From Pseudolabrys taiwanensis (lineage in GTDB: Bacteria > Pseudomonadota > Alphaproteobacteria > Rhizobiales > Xanthobacteraceae), in the NCBI RefSeq assembly GCF_003367395.1, contig NZ_CP031417.1:1364001-1428000 (forward strand): DNA of 64,000 nt, given 5' to 3'. The position numbers and the translations under genes were made by a program. Positions 27,582 through 38,477 of this stretch are shown piece after piece. Positions within the stretch are counted from its first letter, which is position 1, and each line of letters opens with the position of its first letter. Below the pieces are notes generated by a model. The model worked only from the letters and a program-made list of their open reading frames with translations, did not search any database and was not told where the DNA came from.

Positions 27582-28121
27582 TCAAGTATTTCCGCCGCCT
27601 GGCCGCTTCTTAAGAGCCTCGAGCGCGGCAAACGGGTGCGTGCCGGGCTCCTCAACCTTCGGCGGCGCGAATTCCGCCCCCGGTTTGCGCGGATAGGGAT
27701 CGATGCCGAGCATGAGGAACTCGGTCGCCAGTTCGCCGAGGTCGACCTTGCCGCCGATGAGCGGCTCGGGCGCGTCCTCGTCGTCGCTGCCGGCGAGCGC
27801 CGCGGTTTCGAGATCCTCCTCGGCCGCCGTCTGCGGCGTGAAGCGCAAATCCACGGTCTCGACCACATCGTTCTCGATGGGCTCGAGGGTGACGACGCAG
27901 GTCTGGCCGATCCTGCCGGTGATCGCGCCGTCCACCTGCACGCCAGCACCGCGCCGGGCGAGATCGAACACCGCCGAGAGCTGCTTGACCTCGCGCAGTC
28001 CAGCAAGCGCGGCAATGGCGGCACGAACGGTGTCCGGCGCCTCGATTTCGAGATGCAGCCCGGTTTCCGGGATGTCCTCGACGGCCACCGGAACGCTCCA
28101 AGGATGAGATGCTTTATCCAT
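27582..28121 (-). CDS. YceD/DUF177 family protein
   Basis: A 179-residue protein of the DUF177 family. The typical blocks are RIGQTCVVTLEPIENDVVETVDLRF (split here for reading as the conserved single cysteine and the strand after it) and DLGELATEFLMLGIDPYPRKPG near the C-terminus. The family precedes rpmF-plsX-fabH in many bacteria and has been linked to 23S rRNA accumulation. Here rpmF is absent. ATG 28121 or the TTG nine bases earlier could be the start. The upstream gene ends at 28149. Confidence 0.85.
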   Translation of the reverse strand: MDKASHPWSVPVAVEDIPETGLHLEIEAPDTVRAAIAALAGLREVKQLSAVFDLARRGAGVQVDGAITGRIGQTCVVTLEPIENDVVETVDLRFTPQTAAEEDLETAALAGSDDEDAPEPLIGGKVDLGELATEFLMLGIDPYPRKPGAEFAPPKVEEPGTHPFAALEALKKRPGGGNT

Positions 28122-28148
28122 GATCTTCAATCTCTTGCTGCCGTCATC

Positions 28149-28697
28149 TCAAGCTACGGCAAAACTTCGGGCCGGATCCGGCAGATGCAATTTTCCGGAT
28201 TCAAGCGCCGACGTCTCCTGTGTGTCCAGTGCCCGGATGGCGTCCCGCACATAGGCCGCGAGCCGGTCCGTCACCGCAGCTGAGGGGGCTGACCCGGCAT
28301 AGATATTGCGCACCAGCGTCTCCACCAAGGCCGCGTTGTCCGGCGTCGCCAGAGCCGCCTGATAGGCCTGCGCCCGGCCATAAAAGGCCTGGCCCATCTT
28401 TCGCATCTCCTTGGGCACCTTCAGGTCGGCAATGCCGATTTCCCGCAGGTTGTCGTCCATGTCGCGGCAGAAGCGGTCGAACAGCCCCTGCGCCAAGTCG
28501 CGCACCCCCTCCTCCCGGTTCAGCCGCTCGATCACCAGAACGAGGTGGAGAACCAGCAGGTCGAAACGCCCATTAATGGTGTCCGCAACCACGAAGTCCT
28601 GGTAAAAGCTCGGCATTCGCGCCTGCGCCACGATCATGCCATACAGGGCGGAAATGGTGTCGGCCCGCCGGTTGCGGCGGAACAGGGGAAATATCAT
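28149..28697 (-). CDS. Ubiquinol-cytochrome c chaperone family protein
   Basis: A 182-residue protein matching the CBP3/ubiquinol-cytochrome c chaperone domain: SALYGMIVAQARMPSFYQDF near the N-terminus, then RFDLLVLHLVLVIERL and FCRDMDDNLREIGIADLKVP. In mitochondria the family helps cytochrome b assembly in complex III. In alphaproteobacteria the role is inferred by homology. It diverges from bamE across about 70 bases and precedes the DUF177 gene by 27 bases in the same direction. Confidence 0.88.
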   Translation of the reverse strand: MIFPLFRRNRRADTISALYGMIVAQARMPSFYQDFVVADTINGRFDLLVLHLVLVIERLNREEGVRDLAQGLFDRFCRDMDDNLREIGIADLKVPKEMRKMGQAFYGRAQAYQAALATPDNAALVETLVRNIYAGSAPSAAVTDRLAAYVRDAIRALDTQETSALESGKLHLPDPARSFAVA

Positions 28698-28766
28698 TGT
28701 CCGTTCGGGGTTGAGCGCGACTTTAGTCGCCGGGTACGTCAACGCCCCGCCGGATGCAAGGTCGAA

Positions 28767-29237
28767 ATGAGGAAGCCCGGTCGCATGAACTTTCGTCACT
28801 CTCGTCTGGCGCTGGCGCTCGTGGGCGCGCTTGCCCTCGCCGGCTGCGGCAGCACCACCGAGACGCTTCAGCGCGGCTACGTGCTTCCCGAGGGCGCGCT
28901 CGAACAGATTCCGATCGGCGCCAGCCAGGACCAGGTGCTGATCGTGCTCGGCACCCCCTCCACCGTCGCGACCGTAAGCGGCGAAGCCTTCTATTACATC
29001 TCGCAGACGGCCAAGCGCTCGGCGGCCTTCATGCCCTACGGCGTCGTCGATCAGCGCGTCATCGCGGTCTATTTCGACAAGGACCGCCGCGTCACCAAGC
29101 TCGCCAATTACGGCATGAAGGACGGCAAGCTGTTCGACTTCTACTCGCAGACCACCCCGACCGGCGGCCAGGAACTCAGCTACATCCGCAACATCTTCCG
29201 CAACATCGGCGTCGGCCCGATCGCGCCGCGCAGCTAA
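28767..29237 (+). CDS. bamE: Outer membrane protein assembly factor BamE
   Basis: A 156-residue lipoprotein of the SmpA/OmlA family. A basic start and signal peptide end in the lipobox LALAGC. The BamE fold carries LEQIPIGASQDQVLIVLGTP and FYYISQTAKR. It is a peripheral member of the BAM complex inserting outer-membrane beta-barrels. ATG 28767 has AAGG at good spacing, and ATG 28785 is an alternative. A strong bidirectional terminator follows the gene. Confidence 0.9.
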   Translation: MRKPGRMNFRHSRLALALVGALALAGCGSTTETLQRGYVLPEGALEQIPIGASQDQVLIVLGTPSTVATVSGEAFYYISQTAKRSAAFMPYGVVDQRVIAVYFDKDRRVTKLANYGMKDGKLFDFYSQTTPTGGQELSYIRNIFRNIGVGPIAPRS

Positions 29238-29256
29238 GCGCTCAAGCACCGATGCA

Positions 29257-29285
29257 AAAAGGGCCCGCGTCGCGCGGGCCCTTTT
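29257..29285. terminator. Bidirectional rho-independent terminator between bamE and hppA
   Basis: AAAAGGGCCCGCG (29257-29269), a TCG loop and CGCGGGCCCTTTT (29273-29285) form a perfect 13-base-pair stem flanked by A and T runs. It can stop transcripts of both bamE (plus) and the pyrophosphatase (minus). Confidence 0.9.
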
Positions 29286-29307
29286 CATTTTCGGCCGGTC
29301 GCCCAGC

Positions 29308-31437
<2,130 letters not shown>

Positions 31438-32061
31438 GGGGCCATTTCCTCAATGTCTTATTGTTCGGAGCTTTGGCGGAAGAAGAACGCTCCCGCCGTA
31501 GCCCAGGGAGCGTCGAGGATGGCCGCCGTTTATTGCGCTTCACCCCGACCGAAGCGGCCGAATTAAGCCAAAAACGCGGCACGAGCGCAACGCGGAAAAG
31601 GCGCCCATAACCAGGTTTGCACGGCGGTTCGATCGATGCGCGCAAGCGACTACCGTGTTGCCGTTCAGAGCGCCAAAGCTCCGCCGCCCGTATTGTTTGG
31701 CAGGCGCCGGGTACGCCCCTATTCCTTTCGCCCTCTCAAATGAGAGGGAGACGGCGCGCCGAGCGGCGCGACGTTGGTCGTAAGACCGCGCTTCGTTGCC
31801 GAAGCACGGGCGCCTCTCGGCGCGCCATCGCGGCGTCTTCCAACGGCGGGCCGCGCTTTCAACGGAGGCCCATCGCAAGTGGTGTGGGTCCTCGGTGTCA
31901 GCGAGCTCCTCGCAGGGGGTCTTAGTGCCCCCGGGCGGTGGCCGCCGCCGCTCGAGCGTCAGGAGATGCGTTCGTCTCCCGACCCGCGAGCGCCGCATCC
32001 GGCTCCGCCCTCATCACGCCTCATGACAGCGCCCTCAAGCGAACCGGACATGAGGACTATA
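31438..32061. other. Non-coding stretch with a chain of hairpins
   Basis: No convincing gene lies here. Between 31731 and 31983 at least six strong hairpins follow one another: CCCTCTC/GAGAGGG (31731-31748), GGTC-GTAA-GACC (31776-31787), GCTTCG/CGAAGC (31790-31805), GCGAG/CTCGC (31901-31913), GGGGG/CCCCC (31915-31932) and GTCAGGAGA/TCTCCCGAC (31958-31983, one mismatch). The second and third lie inside an 11-base inverted repeat, 31753-31763 with 31816-31826. It may be a structured RNA or a decayed repeat. Confidence 0.5.
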
Positions 32062-32100
32062 TTCTATCGGGGAATATTTAGCAATATTCGATAGGAATAT
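32061..32100. promoter_or_regulatory. AT-rich interrupted dyad upstream of the Zur-type site
   Basis: GAATATT (32072-32078) and AATATTC (32083-32089) are separated by TAGC. The symmetry continues outward as CTATC (32064-32068) and GATAG (32090-32094) with a GGG bulge. It stands out in a GC-rich genome. It could be a second operator of the downstream zinc-related operon. Confidence 0.4.
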
Positions 32101-32160
32101 TGGCGCACCCTTCCCGTCGACCGGTCCGGTATCGGCCCCCCATCTTCTTCTTGCCATCAT

Positions 32161-32180
32161 TGTAATGTTATAACATTACA
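32161..32180. promoter_or_regulatory. Perfect palindromic Zur-type operator
   Basis: TGTAATGTTATAACATTACA is a perfect 20-base palindrome ending 25 bases before the start of the small gene at 32206. It agrees closely with Zur boxes (core TGTTATAACA, flanks GTAA...TTAC), by which Zur represses zinc-uptake and zinc-chaperone genes when zinc is plentiful. The downstream ZigA-type GTPase fits this regulation. The core TATAAC could double as the -10 element. Confidence 0.8.
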
Positions 32181-32205
32181 TACAACATTATCTCAGGCAG
32201 GACCC

Positions 32206-32472
32206 ATGCGACGTCTCCGCGATGCCATGCTCGAAGCGTCGGACGATATTGCGCCGATGCAGCGACCGCCGCGCTTCGAGGAAGCGCAAGACCTCGTTCG
32301 CTCGGCGCTCGCCCACGCCGAAGCGGCCGGCCTCCCCGACATAACGCTGGCGGCGGTGCTCATCATCGAAGCCATCCCCCGTCTCGCCGGCTCCTACGGT
32401 CCCGAACATGCCGCCCGCATCCTGGCGATGTTCGCCGGCTGCCTCGAGGCCTCCGTCCCTTCCCGCCAATAA
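32206..32472 (+). CDS. Small hypothetical protein, first gene of Zur-box operon
   Basis: An 88-residue soluble, helix-rich protein of no family I recognise. It is predicted mostly alpha-helical ([20 protein letters not shown], then [19 protein letters not shown]). It has one cysteine and four histidines and no classical metal-binding cluster. An AGGCAGGA lies just before the ATG. It begins directly after a Zur-type operator and ends 23 bases before the zigA-type gene, so it is probably zinc-regulated and co-transcribed with it. Confidence 0.65.
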   Translation: MRRLRDAMLEASDDIAPMQRPPRFEEAQDLVRSALAHAEAAGLPDITLAAVLIIEAIPRLAGSYGPEHAARILAMFAGCLEASVPSRQ

Positions 32473-32495
32473 TCCCGCCCCGACAATGGACTCCA

Positions 32496-33710
32496 ATGCC
32501 GATGCAGAAGCTCCCCGTGACCGTGCTTTCCGGTTTCCTTGGCGCCGGAAAAACAACGCTGATGAATCACGTGCTCAACAACCGCCACGGCATGCGTGTG
32601 GCGGTGATTGTGAACGACATGAGCGAGGTGAACATCGACGCGGATCTGATCCGCAATGGCACTGCGAACCTGTCGCGGACGAATGAGACGCTGGTCGAAA
32701 TGACCAATGGCTGCATCTGCTGCACCTTGCGCGACGACCTGCTCAAGGAAGTCCGCGCGCTCGCCGCGGCCGGTCGCTTCGATTATCTGCTGATCGAATC
32801 GACGGGCATTTCAGAACCGCTGCCGGTCGCCGCCACCTTCGACTTCCGCGACGAGGCCGGCGACAGCCTCTCCGACGTGGCCACGCTCGACACCATGGTG
32901 ACCGTGGTCGACACGGTCAATCTGCTCAAGGACTACGCCTCGACCGACTTCCTCAAGCAACGCGGCGAGTCGCTCGGACCGGACGACAAGCGCACCTTGG
33001 TCGATCTGCTGGTCGAGCAGATCGAATTCGCCGATGTCGTCATCCTCAACAAGTTCAACGACGCCAAGCCGGCGCAGCGCTAGGCCGCCCGCCAGATCGT
33101 GCGCGCGCTCAATCCCGATTGCGACATCGTCGAAAGCGACTTCGCCAAGGTACCGTTCGAGCGCGTGCTCGACACCGGCAAGTTCGACTTCGAGAAGGCG
33201 CAGCAGCATCCGACCTGGTTCAAGGAACTGTATGGCTTTGCCGAGCACAGGCCGGAGACCGAGGAATACGGCGTCAGCAACTTCGTCTATCGCGCCCGGC
33301 GGCCGTTCGAACCGGCGAAGTTTCATGCCTTCCTGCAGGAGAACTGGCCGGGCGTGATCCGCGCCAAGGGCCATTTCTGGATCGCGACCCGGCCGGACTG
33401 GGTCGGCGAACTGAGCCAGGCCGGCGCGATCGTGCGCAACGAGGCCATGGGCCTGTGGTGGGCGGCGATCCCGCATGAGCGCTGGCCGCGCCAGGTGGAA
33501 TGGCGCGCGCACCTCAAGAAGAACTGGAACGAGATCTACGGCGACCGCCGGCAGGAGATCGTCTTCATCGGCAGCGGCATGGACGAGGCGGCGCTGCGCG
33601 CGCGGCTCGATGCGTGCCTCGTCTCCGGCAAACCCGGCATGCACCCGGCCGCATGGGCAAGGCTCGAGGATCCCTTCCCGGTGTGGCGGCGTGCCGACAC
33701 CGGGACATAA
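32496..33710 (+). pseudogene. zigA: ZigA-type COG0523 (CobW) GTPase split by an in-frame amber stop
   Basis: The reading frame is continuous for 405 codons except for one TAG at 33081-33083. Before it lie the P-loop [26 protein letters not shown], the zinc motif [18 protein letters not shown] and the NKFN guanine-binding motif. After it, AARQIVRALNPDCDI and the full CobW C-terminal domain (YGVSNFVYRARRPF, GHFWIATRP) continue in the same frame. Homologues usually have glutamate or similar at this site, so GAG or CAG to TAG explains it. ZigA proteins are Zur-regulated zinc chaperones. The gene is either recently inactivated, suppressed by readthrough, or affected by a base error. Confidence 0.85.
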
Positions 33711-33756
33711 ACCCCCGCCCCTAGAGCGTATCTCGTTTAGCTATCGCCTCACATTC

Positions 33757-33786
33757 CGCTCGCCCCCGCGAAAGCGGGGCCGACTT
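33757..33786. repeat. Partial palindromic repeat unit (family B)
   Basis: CGCCCCCGCGAAAGCGGGGCCG contains the CCCCGC-GAAA-GCGGGG palindrome of the family found complete at 41278-41367 and 54089-54176. It lies in the 133-base gap after the split zigA gene, where no other feature is seen apart from short AT-rich sequence. Confidence 0.55.
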
Positions 33787-33843
33787 GCGCACTAAAGGTG
33801 GCGGGAATGAACGGACAGTGTTTCAACCTGGCCGGAAATTGCC

Positions 33844-35280
33844 TTAGTCCACCGTCTCGTAGAAGCCGTCCTCGTTCGGCAACAGCGGCGCCTGCCCGAC
33901 GCTCTGCTTCATGATCTGCTTGAACAGCGCCTGCAGCAGCAGCGATTTCTGCATCTCGCCGCCGAGCGTGTTGATCCGCTTTTGCAGTGCGTCCACCTTG
34001 TCGGGGTTCTGCGCGGCGACGTTGTTCTTCTCGCCCGGATCGTTGGCGAGATTGTAGAGCTCGAGCGTCGAGGGCAACGTCGCCCGCCAGAACAGTTTCC
34101 AGTCGTCCTCGCGCACGGCGCCGCGGAATATCTCGATATTGTAGACGACCTCGTGCCGCGGCGAAGGCTTACCCTCGCTCAGCGTCGGCCACATATCGAG
34201 ACCGTCGAGCGGCTTGCCCTTGTCCAGTGTGCCGCCGGCGAGCTTCACGAAGGTCGGATACCAGTCGACCACGTGCATCATCTGATCGACGACGCCGGGC
34301 TTGATCTTGCCGGGCCAGTTGACGAGCGACACGACACGCGTGCCGCCCTCATAGAGATCGCCCTTGCCGCCGCGATAGGGACCGTTGTCCGCCGGCAGCT
34401 TGCCGTGAACCTCGGTCTCGCCGCTCGCCTGCGGATTCAGGTTGCCGCCATTGTCGCTGTGAAAGACGACGATCGTGTTGTCGCGCAGGCCGCGCTTCTG
34501 CAATTCGGCCATCACGCGGCCGATCTGGTCGTCCATCGCGGTGACCATCGCCGCATAGGAGCGGCGATTGGCGTCGCCGATCGACTTATACATGTCGAGA
34601 TAGTTCTGCGGCACCTGGAACGGCGTGTGCGGCGCCGTGAAAGCGAGATAGAGGAAGAAGGGCTTCTGCTGGCTCTGCCGGTCGATGTAACGCACCGCCT
34701 CGTCGCCGAGCAGCGTCGTCGCATAGCCCTTCTCGTTCAGCACCTTCTCGTTCTTGAACCAGTCCGTCTTGCCGCCGACCGTATGCTTGTAATAGTCGAT
34801 CTCGCCGAGCAACGCGCCGTAGTGATAATCGAAGCCGCGTTGGGTCGGCCAGAATTTGCGGTCGGCGTGGCCGAGATGCCATTTGCCGATCAGCGCCGTG
34901 GTGTAGCCGGCCTGCTTGAGCGCCTGCGGCAGCAGCCGTTCGTCGGTCGGCAAGCCGTAGTTCATCGACGCCGGAATGACCAAGGTCTGCATGCCGTAGC
35001 GGAACGGATAGCGGCCGGTCATGAAAGCCGCGCGCGTCGGCGTGCACATTTGCTGCGCATAGAACTGTTCGAGGCGCGCGCCCGTTTCGGCGAGCTTGTC
35101 GATGTTCGGTGTCTTGATGTCGGAGCCGTGGAAACCGACATCCTTCCAGCCGAGATCGTCGGCCAGGATATAGACGATGTTCGGCGGCGGCGCGGACTGC
35201 TGCGTTTGGGCCTGCGCCGCATGGACGAACAAAGCGGCGGCCGTGCAGGCCAAGGCGGTTACCAAGCGTCTTGCCGACAT
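33844..35280 (-). CDS. Exported arylsulfatase (type I sulfatase)
   Basis: A 478-residue alkaline-phosphatase-superfamily enzyme. A signal peptide (RLVTALACTAAALFVHAAQA) is followed by the metal-binding start NIVYILADDLGWKDVGFHG. The active-site motif CTPTRAAFMTGRYP is the C-x-P-x-R sequence whose cysteine becomes formylglycine. GKWHLG and FHSDNGG supply other active-site residues. It hydrolyses sulfate esters in the periplasm, with substrate unknown. ATG 35280 is supported by GGGGGG seven bases upstream. No maturase gene is adjacent. The 289-base upstream gap holds its promoter and nothing else recognisable. Confidence 0.9.
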   Translation of the reverse strand: MSARRLVTALACTAAALFVHAAQAQTQQSAPPPNIVYILADDLGWKDVGFHGSDIKTPNIDKLAETGARLEQFYAQQMCTPTRAAFMTGRYPFRYGMQTLVIPASMNYGLPTDERLLPQALKQAGYTTALIGKWHLGHADRKFWPTQRGFDYHYGALLGEIDYYKHTVGGKTDWFKNEKVLNEKGYATTLLGDEAVRYIDRQSQQKPFFLYLAFTAPHTPFQVPQNYLDMYKSIGDANRRSYAAMVTAMDDQIGRVMAELQKRGLRDNTIVVFHSDNGGNLNPQASGETEVHGKLPADNGPYRGGKGDLYEGGTRVVSLVNWPGKIKPGVVDQMMHVVDWYPTFVKLAGGTLDKGKPLDGLDMWPTLSEGKPSPRHEVVYNIEIFRGAVREDDWKLFWRATLPSTLELYNLANDPGEKNNVAAQNPDKVDALQKRINTLGGEMQKSLLLQALFKQIMKQSVGQAPLLPNEDGFYETVD

Positions 35281-35569
35281 CCAATTCCCCCCACGTGATC
35301 TCGCGGCCGCCGCCAAACGGCGACGAAACGCACGACGTCTTTATGATCCGGATGCGCGATTTCTTGCGGTGCGATTGCACGCCTCGGCACGCGGAACATC
35401 GACGCGATCAATAGATCACGGGATGTATTCGCGGCGATACCTCGATGGAGGTAGACGCAGTTACGATCATACCAATGATCGCTATTTTACCGCGACCGCT
35501 CTGCGGCCACGGTGCTTTCGCACCGGCTGTTCAAGGGCGACGTGACGTTGCGTTGCGCGCGCGGTTTCT

Positions 35570-36790
35570 TCACACCATCGCAGGTCGCGTGCGCCAGTGC
35601 AGCCAGGCCAGCAGCCCGGCGGCGGCGACGACGAACGGCACCAGCATCAGATTGAGCACGTCCCATCCGAACGCGGCCAACATCTGACCGGAGGAGAAGG
35701 ACGATATCGCCATCGAGCCGAACACCAGGAAGTCGTTGAAGGCCTGCACCTTGTTGCGCTCGCCGGCATGGTGGCACCGGGTCACCATGGTGGTGGCGCC
35801 GATGAAAGCGAAATTCCAGCCGACGCCGAGCGCGATCAGCGCCCACCAGAAATGCATGACGCTGGTGCCGGAGATCGCGATCGCCGCGGTGAGCGCGATC
35901 AACACGAGGCCGATGCCGGTGACGCGCTCGGTGCCGAAGCGGTTGATCAGGCCGCCGGTGAAGAAGCTCGGGCCATACATCGCCAGCACGTGCCACTGGA
36001 TGCCGAGCGCCGCGTCGGTCACGGAATGACCGCAGCCGACCATCGCCAGCGGCGCCGACGTCATCACTAGATTCATCAGCGCGTAGCTGGCCATGCCGCA
36101 GGCGGCGGCGACGACGAAGCGCGGATTGCAGATGATCTCCGGCAGCGGCCGCGACGGCGCGGCGCCTGCTCTGGCCACGGGCCGCGGGATGCGCACGAAC
36201 TGCAGCACGACGGCGGCGAGCAGCGCGCAGATCGACTGGCCGATGAAGCTCGCGGCGAACAGATGCGGCGCCATCAGATCCTTGGTGAAGATGACGAGCT
36301 GCGGCCCGATCACCGCGGCAAAGATGCCGCCGGCCAGAACCCACGACACCGCCTTGGCGCGGAATTTCTCGCTCGCGGTATCGGCTGCCGCAAAGCGGTA
36401 CGATTGGTGCGCTGCGGCATAGAGGCCGCCGCAGAACGTGCCGAGGATCAGCACCCAGAAGCTGTTCTGCATCACCGCGGCGTAAGAGACGAAGCCCGAG
36501 AGGATGCCGAAGAAGGAACCGACCTGCAGCGCGGTGCGCCGGCCAAAGCGGCGGGCGAGCGCGCCCACGGGCAGCGTGCCGAGCCACATGCCCATGACCA
36601 TGCCGGTGATGGGCAACGTTGCCAGTCCTTTTTCCGGCGCCAGCATGCCGCCGAGAATGGCGGTGGTCGAGACGATGACGGTGTTATTACCGCCGGCGAG
36701 GGCCTGCGCGGCCGACAGGATCAGCGCGTTGCGGCGCGCCAGGCGGTCGTCAGCGACCGCGTGTTGTATCGGTTCAGCGACCGCCGACAT
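35570..36790 (-). CDS. MFS transporter
   Basis: A 406-residue major-facilitator protein with 12 predicted helices. The loop 2-3 motif appears as GALARRFGRRTALQVGSFFG, and AFIGATTMVTRCHHAGERNK lies between later helices. MFS proteins move small molecules by proton coupling. The substrate cannot be judged. It lies upstream of the sulfatase on the same strand with a 289-base gap, so a functional link, such as sulfate-ester uptake, is only speculation. Confidence 0.85.
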   Translation of the reverse strand: MSAVAEPIQHAVADDRLARRNALILSAAQALAGGNNTVIVSTTAILGGMLAPEKGLATLPITGMVMGMWLGTLPVGALARRFGRRTALQVGSFFGILSGFVSYAAVMQNSFWVLILGTFCGGLYAAAHQSYRFAAADTASEKFRAKAVSWVLAGGIFAAVIGPQLVIFTKDLMAPHLFAASFIGQSICALLAAVVLQFVRIPRPVARAGAAPSRPLPEIICNPRFVVAAACGMASYALMNLVMTSAPLAMVGCGHSVTDAALGIQWHVLAMYGPSFFTGGLINRFGTERVTGIGLVLIALTAAIAISGTSVMHFWWALIALGVGWNFAFIGATTMVTRCHHAGERNKVQAFNDFLVFGSMAISSFSSGQMLAAFGWDVLNLMLVPFVVAAAGLLAWLHWRTRPAMV

Positions 36791-36874
36791 TGCGAGGCTC
36801 TCCCGGTAAAAGCCGTTCTCCGCTTAGCCGGATTTGGAGAATGGAGCTACTGCCCGGGGCGCAGGGCTGCTTCT

Positions 36875-37026
36875 CTCCCCTCCCCCGCGCGCACTTCGCG
36901 CGTGTGGGGAGGGGTCGGGGGTGGGGGCGAAAAATCTACCTGGCCCCGAAAAGCCCCCCACCCCAGTTTGCAATCGCAAGCGATTGCAAACTGACCCTCC
37001 CCACCGCTTCGCGGGGGGGAGGGAAA
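36875..37026. repeat. Composite palindromic element (family C, copy 1)
   Basis: About 150 bases. A CCCTCCCCC/GGGGAGGGG palindrome leads into TCGGGGGTGGGGG, then a spacer. The inverse CCCCCCACCCC follows, then an inner palindrome TTTGCAATCGC-AA-GCGATTGCAAA and a closing CCCTCCCC/GGGGGAGGG arm. Copies 2 and 3 lie at 42509-42656 and 49761-49924, and each has a different inner palindrome. Confidence 0.85.
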
Positions 37027-37061
37027 GAAGCCGGGCTTGCGTCGCCGGGCTTGCCTTGCAC

Positions 37062-37159
37062 GTCGTAGGGTGGGTTAGCGCCGAAGGCGCGTAACCCACC
37101 GACCGAATTTGCCGCACGTTTCGATGGTGCGTTACGGCGCGGCGCGCCTAACCCACCAT
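37062..37159. repeat. Composite palindromic element (family D)
   Basis: GTAGGGTGGGTTAGCGCC and its inverse GGCGCGTAACCCACC form the first palindrome. A second, related one ends in CGCCTAACCCACCATA. The same GTAGGGTG ends occur at 56555-56586 and 59593-59704. It lies immediately before the end of the alpha-hydroxy-acid dehydrogenase gene. Confidence 0.75.
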
Positions 37160-37175
37160 ACAGCGGTCATCCAGC

Positions 37176-38405
37176 TCAGAACTTGATCGCCCCGGGATGC
37201 AGGATGGTCGCCTCGCGCGCTTCGGCGAGCGACAGCGCGCCGATCTGGCCCAGCGAGGCGCGCAATTCGTCGATGTAGAGATCGACCAGCTGCTCCGCGC
37301 CCTCGTCGCCGAGCGCCGCCACCGCCCACAGGAACGACTTGCCGGCGAAGGCGCAGTCGGCGCCGAGCGCGACGGCGCGCAAGACGTCCTGGCCGGAGCG
37401 CACGCCGCTGTCGAGCAGGATGGTCGCCTTCTTGCCGACCGCGGCGACGATGCCCGGCAGCGCATCGATCGACGGCACCAGCGCCTCGATCTGACGGCCG
37501 CCATGGTTCGAGATCCAGATGCCGTCGACGCCGAGCGACACCGCCTTCTCGGCATCGTGCGGATGCAGGATGCCCTTCACCGTCATCGGCCCCTTCCAGG
37601 CGTCGCGATAACGCGCGACCTCGTCCCAGTTGAAGGCGCCGCCCATGTTCTGCCGCGCGAAGCGGATGATCTCGTTGGTCTTGGTGCTGTTGGCGTAAGG
37701 GCCGATGGTGGCGAAGCGCGGATAACCGTTGCGCAGCAGCGCCATCAGCCATTTCGGCCGCACCAGCATCTCGCGGATCATGCGCGCGTTCGGTTTGAAT
37801 TCGTTCGCCAGACCCGCATAGGTCTCGCGCGAGCGCGTCGTGCGCACCGGCACGTCGAGCGTGAGCGTGAGCACCTTCACGCCGGCATCGTGCGCGCGGC
37901 GCACCAGGTCGAGGCCGATGGCGTGCTCGTTGCGATAGAAGCGATAGAGCTGCAGCCAGAACACGTCGGGCGCGACGCGCGCGATCTCTTCGATCGTCGC
38001 GCCGCCGGCGACGCCGAGCGTATAGGGAATGCGCACGCGCTGCGCGGCCTTGGCCATCAGCAGGTCGGCGCCGGGCCATACCAGCGCCGGACCGCCCATC
38101 GGCGCGATGCCGACTGGCGCCGCATAGCGCGTGCCGAACAGATCGACATCGACCGGCGGCAGCGTGTTGGTGACGCCGTATCGCGGCACGATCTTGATGT
38201 TGTCGAAGGCGGCCCAGTTGTGCGCGATGCCGATATCGTTGCCGGCGCCGGTGTCGCCGTATTCGAACGAGAAGCGCGGCACGTTGCGCGGCGCCTGCTC
38301 GCGCAGCCAGGCGGTCGTCGGGAACAGCTTGTGCCACTTGGCGAAGTTCGGATGCGGCCCGGCGGCGACGAACGCCGCTTCTTTTTTCGCCGTCATGTCG
38401 TGCAT
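37176..38405 (-). CDS. FMN-dependent alpha-hydroxy-acid dehydrogenase (LldD family)
   Basis: A 409-residue TIM-barrel flavoprotein oxidising L-2-hydroxy acids such as L-lactate to oxo acids. The active-site block SNHGGRQIEALVPSIDALP carries the catalytic histidine and substrate arginine. FMN contacts appear in VGIAPMGGPALVWPGADL and ILLDSGVRSGQDVLRAVALG. The substrate is uncertain. ATG 38405 has GAGG eight bases upstream. No lactate permease or regulator lies beside it. Confidence 0.88.
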   Translation of the reverse strand: MHDMTAKKEAAFVAAGPHPNFAKWHKLFPTTAWLREQAPRNVPRFSFEYGDTGAGNDIGIAHNWAAFDNIKIVPRYGVTNTLPPVDVDLFGTRYAAPVGIAPMGGPALVWPGADLLMAKAAQRVRIPYTLGVAGGATIEEIARVAPDVFWLQLYRFYRNEHAIGLDLVRRAHDAGVKVLTLTLDVPVRTTRSRETYAGLANEFKPNARMIREMLVRPKWLMALLRNGYPRFATIGPYANSTKTNEIIRFARQNMGGAFNWDEVARYRDAWKGPMTVKGILHPHDAEKAVSLGVDGIWISNHGGRQIEALVPSIDALPGIVAAVGKKATILLDSGVRSGQDVLRAVALGADCAFAGKSFLWAVAALGDEGAEQLVDLYIDELRASLGQIGALSLAEAREATILHPGAIKF

Positions 38406-38477
38406 CGGTGTTTCCTCATTGCCCCAGTCGGCGCGTTATAGCACCCGGCCGTTGCCGGACGCGAGCGGCCCCCGCGC

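Noticed and set aside
31540..31998. A 152-codon minus-strand open frame in the hairpin region
   Set aside because: Composition is Arg-rich and its sequence is made of palindromic segments. No start site or domain supports a protein.
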